A stretch of 64,000 nt of DNA from Oscillospiraceae bacterium (GTDB lineage: Bacteria > Bacillota > Clostridia > Oscillospirales > Oscillospiraceae): positions 94,799-158,798 of the forward strand of contig WRLE01000007.1 of assembly GCA_009777775.1 (NCBI GenBank), written 5' to 3'. Position 1 is the first letter of the stretch; every line of letters starts with the position of its first letter. The translations under genes and the position numbers were made by a program. Positions 26,827-35,388 of this stretch are shown piece by piece. The notes beneath the pieces are model-generated. The model ran no database searches and was not told the origin of the DNA. It was given only the letters and a program-made list of their open reading frames with translations.

Positions 26827-27057
26827 ATTGTGGGCAGCTGGTGTTGCACAATGTCATTTTCACCAGTAACGCAGAAAAGCTGCCTCGCTCATGCAACGGG
26901 TGCGGGGTCATATCGCAAGTCCGACTGCCACTTTGATTTATCACAGTGACGCCAGCTTTTCGTTTCCCGGCAACTCCCCATCCGGAGAACACTTTACGTA
27001 TGAATCCCTATTTTGCACATTTTCGTTTATCGGTATTTGCTCTTTGCTGAGTATCAA
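26751..27057 (-). ncRNA. Unassigned structured RNA / leader upstream of folE
   Basis: The minus strand from a likely promoter to a terminator-like end is rich in nested complementarity. Elements: a hairpin CTCC/GGGG near 26993-26976; a 24-base hairpin at 26950-26927 with one mismatch; GGCAGC (26884-26879) pairing with GCTGCC (26838-26833) around an inner CTGGTG/CACCAG stem; and a loop sequence TGCAA that is complementary to TTGCA at 26896-26892, giving a possible pseudoknot. The only open frame there (26771-26992, minus) reads through these stems and resembles no protein I know. I do not recognise it as a THF, ZTP or other riboswitch. It could be a folE-controlling riboswitch or an independent ncRNA. 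Confidence 0.55.
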
Positions 27058-27063
27058 TTACAT

Positions 27064-27091
27064 ATAATAACACAAAAATCTACAATAGCAA
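27064..27091 (-). promoter_or_regulatory. Candidate promoter of the folE leader RNA
   Basis: On the minus strand TTGCTA (27091-27086), 16 bases, then TATTAT (27069-27064). This would start transcription near 27057, just before the structured leader. The rest of the gap up to the aminotransferase gene at 27270 is AT-rich and probably holds that gene's plus-strand promoter. Confidence 0.45.
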
Positions 27092-27269
27092 GCATTAGTT
27101 TTTTCTGCTTAATATTTGCTAATTTTTTCAAAGAAAGTAGACATTTGAGTAAAATGCGTGTATGATACATCTTTGATGGGAGTTCATAGTAAACTACCAA
27201 CGAGAATTTGTCAACACTTGCGAAATAATATGTAACTCGAAACTATTTGAAAGGTGAGAGCGAGACAAG

Positions 27270-28460
27270 ATGATATCTGAAAAAATGATCGGTCTAACCC
27301 AAAACAACAGCGTCATACGCGCAATGTTTGAAGAGGGCAATAGACTCGCCGCATTACATGGTCGTGAAAATGTATTTGACTTCAGCTTAGGCAATCCAAA
27401 CTTTCCAGCACCCCAAGCCGTTAAAAAGGCAATAATTGATATTGTCAACGAAGAAGACCCCGTTGCTCTCCATGGATATATGTCTAATATCGGCTTTGCC
27501 GATGTGCGTCAAGCAATCGCCGATTCGTTAAACAAGAAATTTAGCACAAATTTCGATATGGCAAACATAATCATGTCTGTGGGTGCAGCTGGAGGACTTA
27601 ATGTTGTTTTCAAAACCCTCTTAAACCCTGGTGATGAAGTTATTGCTATTTCGCCATATTTTGTAGAATACGGTAACTATGTGGGTAATTTTGATGGCAA
27701 GCTTGTGGTTGTCCCCGCTAATTCCGAAGACTTCCAACCCGACCCAGAAGCAATTGGAAAGGCAATTAGCGCAAAAACAAAAGCAGTACTGGTCAATTCT
27801 CCAAACAACCCCACAGGAGTTATTTACTCTGAAGATACGATAAAAAGAATAGCCAAAGTCCTGGAAGAAAAATCTCAGGAGTTTGGCTCTCCCATATATT
27901 TAGTATCCGATGAACCCTATCGGGAGCTTGCATATGATGGAATTGACGTTCCATATCTCACAAAATATTATAAGAACACGATAGTGTGCTACTCTTGGTC
28001 GAAATCATTGTCACTCCCTGGAGAGCGAATCGGTTACATTGTCATTCCCCAGGAAGTTGACGACTATCAGCTTATTTTTGATGCAGCAGGAATAGCAACG
28101 CGTATTTTAGGCTTTGTGAACGCACCAGCATTAATCCAAAAGGTGGTAGCGAGATGTCTCGATGAAATGACTGATATAACCTCCTATGATGACAATAGAA
28201 AGCTCCTATTTTCCCTCTTGACTGAATGCGGCTTTGAGCCTGTCTTCCCACAAGGAGCTTTTTATATGTGGGTCAAGACACCCGGGAGCGACCAAGACTT
28301 TGCCGAGGCAGCAAAGAAACATAATATCTTACTGGTACCCGGTACATCCTTCGCTTGTGCGGGCTACGTTAGAATTGCATATTGCGTGGCAAAAAGCACC
28401 ATTGAAAACTCCAAAGAAGGCTTTGTGAAACTAGCATCAGATTTAGGTATAACTCCCTAA
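27270..28460 (+). CDS. Pyridoxal-phosphate aminotransferase (aspartate aminotransferase-like)
   Basis: A 396-residue class I/II aminotransferase: FDFSLGNPNFPAP, NSPNNPTGVIYS, SDEPYRELAYDG and the PLP lysine in YSWSKSLSLPGERIGYI. It belongs to the same superfamily as the gene at 15747 but is not a close duplicate. The group with GNPNF and SLPGERIGY is often annotated simply as pyridoxal phosphate-dependent aminotransferase, and the substrate cannot be inferred. It starts with ATG after AAAGGTGAG. Confidence 0.88.
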   Translation: MISEKMIGLTQNNSVIRAMFEEGNRLAALHGRENVFDFSLGNPNFPAPQAVKKAIIDIVNEEDPVALHGYMSNIGFADVRQAIADSLNKKFSTNFDMANIIMSVGAAGGLNVVFKTLLNPGDEVIAISPYFVEYGNYVGNFDGKLVVVPANSEDFQPDPEAIGKAISAKTKAVLVNSPNNPTGVIYSEDTIKRIAKVLEEKSQEFGSPIYLVSDEPYRELAYDGIDVPYLTKYYKNTIVCYSWSKSLSLPGERIGYIVIPQEVDDYQLIFDAAGIATRILGFVNAPALIQKVVARCLDEMTDITSYDDNRKLLFSLLTECGFEPVFPQGAFYMWVKTPGSDQDFAEAAKKHNILLVPGTSFACAGYVRIAYCVAKSTIENSKEGFVKLASDLGITP

Positions 28461-28576
28461 GCAAAGCCAAGGCATATAAGCTTTTGTTACACCTAGTGAT
28501 TCCATAATTCCAACAATTATGGTAAAATAATATGTTGTAACTTATACAAATACATAACACGGAAAAGGTGTCCATT

Positions 28577-29584
28577 ATGGAAGAAAAGAAAACAATACTA
28601 TCAGGAATCCAACCCAGCGGCGAGCTTACCCTCGGCAGCTACCTTGGTGCGTTAAAAAACTGGGCTCTACTTTCCAATGAATTTGATTGCTTCTATACCA
28701 TTGTCGATATGCATGCAATTACTTCACGGCAAGATCCAAAGGAGCTCAGGGAAAGAACCTTAGCGCAGCTCGCCCAATACATTGCTTGCGGAATCGACCC
28801 AATATCAAATACCCTGTTTATTCAAAGCCATGTTCCCGCCCACGCCCAGCTCAGTTGGGTACTCAATTGCTACGCCATGTTTGGCGAATTGTCTCGTATG
28901 ACCCAATTTAAAGACAAATCTGCAAAAAACGAAGACAACATCAATGCAGGCTTATTTACATACCCTGCACTAATGGCTGCCGATATACTTTTGTATCAAG
29001 CGGATTTAGTACCTGTGGGTGATGACCAAAGACAGCATGTGGAGCTAACCCGAAATATCGCCATTCGTTTCAATGGTATTTATGGCGATGTATTCAAAAT
29101 CCCGGAGCATTATATCCCGAAGTTCGGAGCTAGAATCATGGACTTGCAAAATCCAACTGATAAAATGTCAAAGTCTGCAATTGCAGCAGGTGGTTGTATA
29201 CTATTGCTCGACACTCCCGATGATATCATAAAGGCTTTCAGGCGCGCTGTGACAGACAGTGAAACACAAATTGTATATGATGTAGCTAATAAACCTGGCG
29301 TGTCAAACCTCATCGAGATATACTCCGTTTGCACAGACAAGAGCATTAGCGATGTTGAAGCACAATTTGCGGGGCTTGGTTATGGTTCTCTGAAACAGGA
29401 GGTTGGCGATGCAGTCGTGGAAACCCTCAGACCCATAAGGGAAGAAGCATTGCGTCTCATGGAAGACAAAGCATATTTGGAAAGCATCTACAAAGAAGGA
29501 GCTTCTAAGGCTGCTCTCACAGCAAACAAAACACTAAACGATGTCTACGACAAAATAGGCTTTATTCCTGCACCTATCAGCTAA
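28577..29584 (+). CDS. trpS: Tryptophanyl-tRNA synthetase TrpS
   Basis: The 335-residue class I synthetase shows the HIGH-like motif in GIQPSGELTLGSYLGA, DMHAITSRQDP, the substrate pocket region AADILLYQADLVPVGDDQRQHVELTR and the KMSKS loop as DKMSKS. The ATG is chosen after AAAGGTG; a GTG three codons upstream lies in the ribosome site. No T-box was found in the short gap upstream. Confidence 0.96.
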   Translation: MEEKKTILSGIQPSGELTLGSYLGALKNWALLSNEFDCFYTIVDMHAITSRQDPKELRERTLAQLAQYIACGIDPISNTLFIQSHVPAHAQLSWVLNCYAMFGELSRMTQFKDKSAKNEDNINAGLFTYPALMAADILLYQADLVPVGDDQRQHVELTRNIAIRFNGIYGDVFKIPEHYIPKFGARIMDLQNPTDKMSKSAIAAGGCILLLDTPDDIIKAFRRAVTDSETQIVYDVANKPGVSNLIEIYSVCTDKSISDVEAQFAGLGYGSLKQEVGDAVVETLRPIREEALRLMEDKAYLESIYKEGASKAALTANKTLNDVYDKIGFIPAPIS

Positions 29585-29592
29585 CAGCTCAC

Positions 29593-29680
29593 GTAGGGTG
29601 CGGCTTCGTAGGACGCGGCTTCGTAGAGCGCGGCTTCGTAGGGCGCGGCTTCGTAGGGCGCGGCTTCCCAGACGCGCCGA
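29593..29680. repeat. Five 15-bp tandem repeats ending in a GC-rich palindrome
   Basis: Five consecutive units of the form GTAGGGCGCGGCTTC, with one or two changes in the first three, run from 29593 to 29667. The last unit leads into CCCAGACGCGCC, so that GGCGCG (29657-29662) pairs with CGCGCC (29673-29678). It is the same element type as 7926-7954. The array lies between trpS and the tagO-like gene and has no start/stop logic of its own. Confidence 0.9.
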
Positions 29681-29810
29681 AAATCATGCAAATATCCACT
29701 AGATATACATCACGAACTCCGCGCACCCAGCACAACGACACAAAACAGATTAGCAATAAAATGAAAATAATTGACAAACACCACTATATCAAATAAGGGG
29801 CGATAACTTT

Positions 29811-30944
29811 ATGTCGATGAATCTAAGAATTGGACTTTCAGTGATAGCGGCATTTATCCTGAGCTTCTCACTGACACCTGCAGTAAAATGGCTAGCCCAT
29901 CGCGTGGGCGCAATTGACGTTCCCAAAGATGATCGAAGGATGCATTCAATACCAATACCCAGGCTCGGAGGTCTTGCTATTTACATTGGTTTTATCGTCA
30001 GCGTCTTACTACTAGCAGACATTACAAGGCAAATACGAGGAATACTGCTAGGCTCCATACTAATCGTAGCAATAGGCTTCATAGACGACATCAAACCACT
30101 CCCTGCATTGCCAAAACTCATTGTCCAGATAATGGCAGCAATGATTGCAGTTTCACACGGGGTCGTCATCGAAGCCTTTTCCAATCCCTTTGTTTTCAGC
30201 ACTTCAAAGTATATTTTCCTTAACAATCTATCTATTCCCATCACAATATTTTGGATTGTTGGCATAACAAATTCTGTTAATTTCATTGATGGACTCGATG
30301 GACTCGCAGTAGGCTTTTCGACGATATGTGCTATTTCGATGCTGGTAATATCTTTAATGGTATCTGACCCAAATATAGCCCTTATCATGGCAGCTCTCAC
30401 CGGAGCTTCCCTCGGGTTTATTCCATATAATTTCAACCCAGCTAAAATCTTCATGGGCGATACCGGTGCTTTGCTACTTGGCTTTATACTGGCAAACATA
30501 TCTGTACATGGCTTATTTAAGTTTTATGCAGCCATATCATTAGTTGCTCCATTTTTAGTCCTTGCTCTACCACTTTTCGACACAGCTTTCGCCTTTTTGC
30601 GGCGGCTTCTAAAAGGTCAAAAACCCTGGACTCCAGACAGGGGACATCTTCATCATAGACTCATTGATATGGGTCTGAACCAAAGGCAGGCAGTGGGTGT
30701 CCTCTACGCAGTGAGTGGAATTTCCGGTATTGCAGCGATAATAGCAGCCGCCATCGACAATCTTGGCGTGCTAATCCTTATGATAGTACTAATTATATGC
30801 GTTCCAATCGTATTTATTATTTCAAGAGGGAAGCTACGAGTTTGGGCAGCCAGGAGAAACAACAACACTGGAAAAATCGATGGAATCCCTGCAACAAGCA
30901 AATCAGGACCAACTGGAAACATTGAGGGGCGCGATGAGCAGTAA
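29811..30944 (+). CDS. tagO: Undecaprenyl-phosphate GlcNAc-1-phosphate transferase (TagO/WecA-like)
   Basis: A polytopic membrane enzyme of 377 residues from the MraY/WecA/TagO family that loads a sugar phosphate on the lipid carrier for wall polymers. Key segments are DVPKDDRRMHSIPIPRLGGLAI, GFIDDIKPLPALPKL, NSVNFIDGLDGLAVG (Asp-rich catalytic), GDTGALLLGF and the cytoplasmic loop TPDRGHLHHRL. The HLHHRL loop points to the WecA/TagO type rather than MraY. AAGGGG precedes the ATG. Its 3' end overlaps the next gene. Confidence 0.92.
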   Translation: MSMNLRIGLSVIAAFILSFSLTPAVKWLAHRVGAIDVPKDDRRMHSIPIPRLGGLAIYIGFIVSVLLLADITRQIRGILLGSILIVAIGFIDDIKPLPALPKLIVQIMAAMIAVSHGVVIEAFSNPFVFSTSKYIFLNNLSIPITIFWIVGITNSVNFIDGLDGLAVGFSTICAISMLVISLMVSDPNIALIMAALTGASLGFIPYNFNPAKIFMGDTGALLLGFILANISVHGLFKFYAAISLVAPFLVLALPLFDTAFAFLRRLLKGQKPWTPDRGHLHHRLIDMGLNQRQAVGVLYAVSGISGIAAIIAAAIDNLGVLILMIVLIICVPIVFIISRGKLRVWAARRNNNTGKIDGIPATSKSGPTGNIEGRDEQ

Positions 30945-31728
30945 GCGCATTGTAACTATAACGATTATCGGCATATTGTTTATAGCTGCATTGATTGGTT
31001 TCATGTATCTCCGATCCTTTTTTGCACAAGACTCCACAGTTATATCTTTACCATCTCCTTCAAATACTCCTGAAAGAAACGATGAAGTTGAAATACTCCC
31101 ATTGGATAAAGTTGAAATATCTCAAAGTACAATACAGGATGTTGTATCTCAAACAATAGAGCGTCCTGATACATATTCGCGTGTTGTCAGGGTTGAAAAA
31201 TTCTGGGAATATGGGCAAACAGTTTATTTCATCAATATTGATGTGACAAATGGTATGTCTTCCCTAACCATCCATCCCCCAATAAAAACACCTTCTGATT
31301 CCTCAGAAGGTGTTGAAAAACGTATCATTTCAGCAAATGGACTGCTGTATATTTGGAATTTAGGAGACAACTCCGCATTTATTGGCACCATTGACCCTGA
31401 CGAGTGTGAGCATAAAACCATCGACGAATGGCATATGCTAATGTCTTACGAATGTTTGCTAAGCCACTATGGAGATAGCATAATTGACGCTGGATACTTC
31501 GAGTACGGTGGTGAAAACTGCGTCTTTATAGAGTATCGCACATCACAATTAGGAAACCTTGGCAGGTTGTACATATCCATCGAGCAAGGTTTGATTGTTG
31601 GTGCTTTAGAATATGATGAAACAGACACGTTGATTTATTCAATGACTGCAGGAGATTGTCTAATCGGCGACACAAATCCAGCAGCATTCATACTCCCCGA
31701 TGGCACATCCCTGTTGGCTGATAATTGA
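30934..31728 (+). CDS. Membrane-anchored protein of unknown function
   Basis: I do not recognise this 264-residue protein. It has one N-terminal membrane helix (IVTITIIGILFIAALIGFMYL, about residues 6-26), a Ser/Pro-containing linker, and an extracytoplasmic beta-rich domain with YFEYGGENCVFIEYR and SIEQGLIVGALEYDE. The tail AFILPDGTSLL recalls the end of LolA/outer-membrane-lipoprotein-sorting-like domains, which is only a weak hint. The start overlaps tagO by 11 bases with a GAGGGG site, so it is translationally linked to cell-wall polymer synthesis. Confidence 0.7.
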   Translation: MSSKRIVTITIIGILFIAALIGFMYLRSFFAQDSTVISLPSPSNTPERNDEVEILPLDKVEISQSTIQDVVSQTIERPDTYSRVVRVEKFWEYGQTVYFINIDVTNGMSSLTIHPPIKTPSDSSEGVEKRIISANGLLYIWNLGDNSAFIGTIDPDECEHKTIDEWHMLMSYECLLSHYGDSIIDAGYFEYGGENCVFIEYRTSQLGNLGRLYISIEQGLIVGALEYDETDTLIYSMTAGDCLIGDTNPAAFILPDGTSLLADN

Positions 31729-31745
31729 TAATTTTGCAAATCAAG

Positions 31746-31832
31746 TCCGCGACGAGCGTCCCCTCTGCGATGAGCTTCTCCTCTGCAACGAGCTCCCCTC
31801 TGCGACGAGCTCCCCCTCTGCGACGAGCTTCC
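31746..31832. repeat. Degenerate tandem repeat, period about 17 bp
   Basis: About five imperfect copies of CCTCTGCGACGAGCTCC follow the membrane protein gene, starting shortly after its stop. Units vary between 16 and 18 bases. It is non-coding and differs in sequence from the other arrays in the window. Confidence 0.8.
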
Positions 31833-31872
31833 CTGTTATGAAGGTTATTTTAGGGGATTAATTCATAATATG

Positions 31873-32082
31873 CTACAAAGAAAAGTCTTCCTTATCATAT
31901 TCGGAGGCGTTTATTTTTGGCATGGTTTTAGGAATACGTCGTGTGGGGTCATAACGAAAAGAACCGCAGAAACCATAAGCTTGCATAATTCCTCGCTTTT
32001 TGCAAGCATACTCATTTCTCCCCAATGCCGTCCCATGATGGCAATATGAGCAACTGGGTTCAATATCTCGATTAATTAGCAT
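31873..32082 (-). CDS. Small four-cysteine protein downstream of nth
   Basis: A 69-residue protein with Cys11 and Cys14 (CSYC) plus Cys27 and Cys39, a spacing suited to a small metal-binding fold. It has the sequence CKKRGIMQAYGFCGSFRYDPTRRIPK. Similar short Cys-rich proteins occur next to DNA repair or wall genes in Clostridia, but I know no function. The start overlaps the end of nth by 7 bases, so the two genes are coupled. Confidence 0.7.
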   Translation of the reverse strand: MLINRDIEPSCSYCHHGTALGRNEYACKKRGIMQAYGFCGSFRYDPTRRIPKTMPKINASEYDKEDFSL

Positions 32083-32735
32083 GATGTAACCTCTCTTCCT
32101 TCCCTACTCCCCATGTTGCATAAAAGTACTAAAGTACAAAGGTCGCATTTTGCTTTTCTCGCTGAGCATATTGCACGTCCATGGAGAACGATTCTATGGC
32201 AAAAATCCGAGGATTTCTCAGGTGGCAGTATTTCCCTCAGTTCGCTTTCAATTTTAACTGGGTCCTTTGTACTTACCAATCCAATTCGATTGGAAATCCT
32301 TATAAGGTGAGTATCCACCACCACAGCGGGTTTATTATGAATATCACCAAGGATTAAGTTTGCCGTTTTTCTACCAACACCAGGAAGTTTTAGCAATTCT
32401 TCAATCTTATCGGGTACAACACCTGAAAACTCCACCAAAAGCATAGTAGCCGCTGCAACTATATCCCTTGCCTTAGTCCTATAAAACCCGCAGGAATAGA
32501 TAATTTTTTCCACATCTGAAACATCGGCTTGGGCAAAAGCCTGAAGAGTTGGATATCGCTCAAATAATACTGGGGTGACAGTATTCACCCTGGCATCAGT
32601 ACATTGTGCAGAAAGACGCGCAGAAAAGAGCAGTTCGTAGTCTTTTGCATATGTCAAGGCGCAATAAGGCTCCGGATAGCATTCCTCCAGCAACCGCACC
32701 AATTCATCTATTTCTTCACGAGTATGCACCAGCAT
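32076..32735 (-). CDS. nth: Endonuclease III (Nth), DNA glycosylase/AP lyase
   Basis: Nth removes oxidised pyrimidines. The 219-residue protein has the helix-hairpin-helix LLKLPGVGRKTANLIL with the catalytic Lys, the catalytic Asp in VVDTHLIRI, and the 4Fe-4S cluster cysteines spaced C-x6-C-x2-C-x5-C (CSARKAKCDLCTLVLLC) near the C-terminus. All expected residues are present, so it is probably active. Confidence 0.96.
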   Translation of the reverse strand: MLVHTREEIDELVRLLEECYPEPYCALTYAKDYELLFSARLSAQCTDARVNTVTPVLFERYPTLQAFAQADVSDVEKIIYSCGFYRTKARDIVAAATMLLVEFSGVVPDKIEELLKLPGVGRKTANLILGDIHNKPAVVVDTHLIRISNRIGLVSTKDPVKIESELREILPPEKSSDFCHRIVLHGRAICSARKAKCDLCTLVLLCNMGSREGREVTSC

Positions 32736-32836
32736 ATCTCCCCCTAGGTAATAGCTAATAAAGTAGCATCAGTATATCACGAAAACACAGCAATCAAAAG
32801 GAAAATTTTCCATATTAACAAAGGGTTCTTAGACAA

Positions 32837-33025
32837 ATGGATATTAAAGTTGGCGATATTTTAACATTAAAGAAAAAGCATCCCTGCGGTTCTTTCGCAT
32901 GGGAAACATTACGCATTGGTGCAGATTTCAAGTTAAAATGCCAAGGTTGCGGACACGAAATCATGACAACACGCAGAAAAGCCGAAAAAAACATAAAAAA
33001 AATCAATGGAGATATGCCAAACTGA
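32837..33025 (+). CDS. DUF951 family protein
   Basis: A 62-residue protein beginning MDIKVGDILTLKKKHPCGS with WETLRIGADFKLKCQGCGH, the pattern of DUF951 proteins of Firmicutes. A single Cys and a CxxC pair suggest a small beta-barrel with a metal site. The function is unknown. The ATG comes after a weak AAGGG-type site. It is transcribed divergently from nth. Confidence 0.85.
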   Translation: MDIKVGDILTLKKKHPCGSFAWETLRIGADFKLKCQGCGHEIMTTRRKAEKNIKKINGDMPN

Positions 33026-33115
33026 TAGTTTTAGTATAATAGATTAATTTTCCGCTACCATTTCCCGCTACAAGCATATGAAATTAAGAGATACTTTTGG
33101 CATATAATTTAAATA

Positions 33116-33637
33116 ATGAACACTGCTTTAATACCCAGATATTTATTTCGTAAATATTCAGATATATCGCCCGAGTTTTTAAAAGAGCGTGGGGTAAATT
33201 TTTTAATGCTTGACTTGGACAATACATTGGCAATGTACAACGAAAGCGAACCTTCTCCCAGTGCTATAAAATGGGTAAATAATATGTATGAAAATGATAT
33301 TTCATTGTTTTTTGTATCAAATAGCAAGCGAGAAGACCGGGTGGAATCATTCTCCCAAGCCCTCAACATACCATTTATCAAGGAAGCAAAAAAACCGTCT
33401 CCAAACGGTTTGCTAATTGCCATGGGTCGAGCATCCTACATGCAAGAAGAATCAGCATTTCTTGGTGATCAAATTTATACAGATACCCTTGCTGCCAATC
33501 GCGCAGAGGTCATATCGATTCTAGTTCGACCTTTATCATTAAAGAACCCCCTACTTTTTTTACGTTATTTAACTGAAATTCCAATTAGAGCACTATGCCC
33601 CAACAAATCCTTACGTCCTAGGAGGAACAACCCGTGA
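33116..33637 (+). CDS. YqeG family HAD phosphatase
   Basis: The 173-residue HAD IIIA-type protein contains MLDLDNTLAMYN (the DxDxT nucleophile motif), FVSNSKREDRV (motif II Ser), the Lys of KPSPNG and FLGDQIYTDTLAANRAE (acidic motif). YqeG proteins are conserved in Firmicutes, and family members include a mitochondrial-type phosphatidylglycerophosphatase. The stop overlaps the next start as GTGA. Confidence 0.88.
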   Translation: MNTALIPRYLFRKYSDISPEFLKERGVNFLMLDLDNTLAMYNESEPSPSAIKWVNNMYENDISLFFVSNSKREDRVESFSQALNIPFIKEAKKPSPNGLLIAMGRASYMQEESAFLGDQIYTDTLAANRAEVISILVRPLSLKNPLLFLRYLTEIPIRALCPNKSLRPRRNNP

Positions 33638-34698
33638 ACAACATTTCAAAAATAAAAGAAGCACTTATTGAATATGAGCATGATGCAATTTTAGTAATCA
33701 GTCCAATCAATAGGCTATATGCAACTGGTTTTCAAACAAGCGCAGGTGTATTATTTGTAACAAAAAGCGATGCCTGGTTTTTCACCGATTCGAGGTATCT
33801 CGAAGCCGCCAGCTCCGTTGTTAAGGAAGCGTCTGTGATGGAAGTAACTCCTGAAATCACTTATTATGACCGTATAAATGAACTACTCGCTGACCTGGAT
33901 ATTAAGACAATTGTTATGGAAAACAATTCAATTTCATATTCAGAGTATCTGGAGTGGAGGCGACAGTTAAAAGTTAAGCTAATAAGAGGAGAAAAGCTTC
34001 TTTCCGATTTACGTTCCATCAAATCCGAAGAGGATCTCGAAAACATGAAAAAAGCTCAGCAAATCGCTGAGAAATCTTTCATGGAAATATTACCACTAAT
34101 CAGCACAAAAATAACAGAAAAAGAACTAGCAAATGAGCTATTATTTCATTTTCTCAAAAATGGTGCTGATGACAAATCCTTTGACACAATCGTTGTGTCA
34201 GGCAAAAAATCCAGTATGCCCCACGGTGTACCAGAGGATATATTGATAGGACAAGGTTTCTTAACCATCGATTTTGGTGTGCGACTCAATGGCTGGTGCA
34301 GTGACACAACAAGGACCTTATGCATTGGTGAGCCCGATGAGGAAATGCGAATTGTATACAATACTGTATTGAAGGCACAGGAAACTGGAATAAATGCAGC
34401 CAAAGCGGGTATGAAAGCTCGCCTTGTGGATGCTGCAGCTCGTGATGTAATCGAAGAAGCTAGTTATGGCGAGTACTTTAGCCACAGCTTTGGCCACGCC
34501 CTTGGTTTAGAAATACACGAAAACCCGAGAGCATCAAAAATATCAAAGGATACATTGCAAGCAGGTGTCGTTTTATCCGCAGAACCAGGCATATATATAC
34601 CAGGTCGTTTCGGTGTTAGGATTGAGGATGTCTTATACATCACAGACGATGGAAACGAAAACTTGACTAGCCTATCAAAGGAACTAATAATCATTTGA
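33634..34698 (+). CDS. M24 family metallopeptidase (Xaa-Pro peptidase-like)
   Basis: A 354-residue aminopeptidase with an N-terminal creatinase-like domain (about 1-125) and a C-terminal pita-bread domain. The dinuclear metal ligands are visible: Asp in [18 protein letters not shown] (two Asp), His in [14 protein letters not shown], Glu in [10 protein letters not shown] and Glu in [10 protein letters not shown]. It would cleave Xaa-Pro dipeptides or N-terminal Xaa-Pro bonds. The start is GTG in a GTGA overlap with yqeG, preceded by AGGAGG. It precedes efp as in many Firmicutes. Confidence 0.93.
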   Translation: MNNISKIKEALIEYEHDAILVISPINRLYATGFQTSAGVLFVTKSDAWFFTDSRYLEAASSVVKEASVMEVTPEITYYDRINELLADLDIKTIVMENNSISYSEYLEWRRQLKVKLIRGEKLLSDLRSIKSEEDLENMKKAQQIAEKSFMEILPLISTKITEKELANELLFHFLKNGADDKSFDTIVVSGKKSSMPHGVPEDILIGQGFLTIDFGVRLNGWCSDTTRTLCIGEPDEEMRIVYNTVLKAQETGINAAKAGMKARLVDAAARDVIEEASYGEYFSHSFGHALGLEIHENPRASKISKDTLQAGVVLSAEPGIYIPGRFGVRIEDVLYITDDGNENLTSLSKELIII

Positions 34699-34807
34699 TT
34701 ATCCTTGCATTTTGTTATTAAATAAGTTAAACTTACCCATGGGTATTAAAACTAGCGAACAAAAATATAGTAAAATTCGCCTATCAGGCGTAATTGGGAG
34801 AATAGAT

Positions 34808-35371
34808 ATGATATCAGCAGGAGAATTTCGAAACGGGGTAACCTTCGAGTGGGATGGCAAAGTAATGCAAGTCGTTGAATTTCAACACGTAAAACCTGGT
34901 AAAGGAGCTGCATTCGTCCGAACCAAAATGAAAAATGTACTCACAGGGAGCGTAACCGAAAACAGCTTCAATCCATCGGAAAAGTTTGAAAACGCTGTCA
35001 TAGATCGGCGTGAAATGGAATTTAGCTATCAAGTAGACAATCTTTATTATTTCATGGATTTGGAAACATATGAGCTAGAACCCATCGATGTAAGCCTACT
35101 TGGGGAAAACTTCAAGTTTGTCAAAGAAAACACAAGCTGCATTGTTCAGTCCTATAAAGATAAAGTTTTCAGCGTAGAGCCGCCTAATTTTGTTGATTTA
35201 TTAGTAACTGCAACAGACCCTGGTGTCAAAGGTGACACAGCAACAAATGTTACAAAACCTGCCACCTTGGAAACCGGAGCCGAGGTTAAAGTTCCATTGT
35301 TTATAAATGCGGGTGAAAAAATTAGAATCGACACACGATCTGGCGAGTATTTAGAACGTTCAAAGGGTTAA
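34808..35371 (+). CDS. efp: Elongation factor P
   Basis: EF-P relieves ribosome stalling at proline runs. The 187 residues match the family length and have [18 protein letters not shown], the acceptor loop [14 protein letters not shown] with Lys32 at the modified position, and the C-terminal [25 protein letters not shown]. The frame is open 32 codons upstream, but the ATG after GGGAGAA gives the standard start. It sits between the M24 peptidase and a CD1247-type gene. Confidence 0.97.
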   Translation: MISAGEFRNGVTFEWDGKVMQVVEFQHVKPGKGAAFVRTKMKNVLTGSVTENSFNPSEKFENAVIDRREMEFSYQVDNLYYFMDLETYELEPIDVSLLGENFKFVKENTSCIVQSYKDKVFSVEPPNFVDLLVTATDPGVKGDTATNVTKPATLETGAEVKVPLFINAGEKIRIDTRSGEYLERSKG

Positions 35372-35388
35372 ATAAAGGAGGAATAGCA

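Noticed and set aside
26771..26992. Protein-coding gene of 73 residues on the minus strand
   Set aside because: It reads through strong RNA stems, has no ribosome site and no recognisable domain; a structured RNA explains the region better.
29589..29777. Minus-strand protein ending in KPRPT repeats
   Set aside because: The repeat is an artefact of the 15-bp intergenic array; there is no ribosome site or domain.
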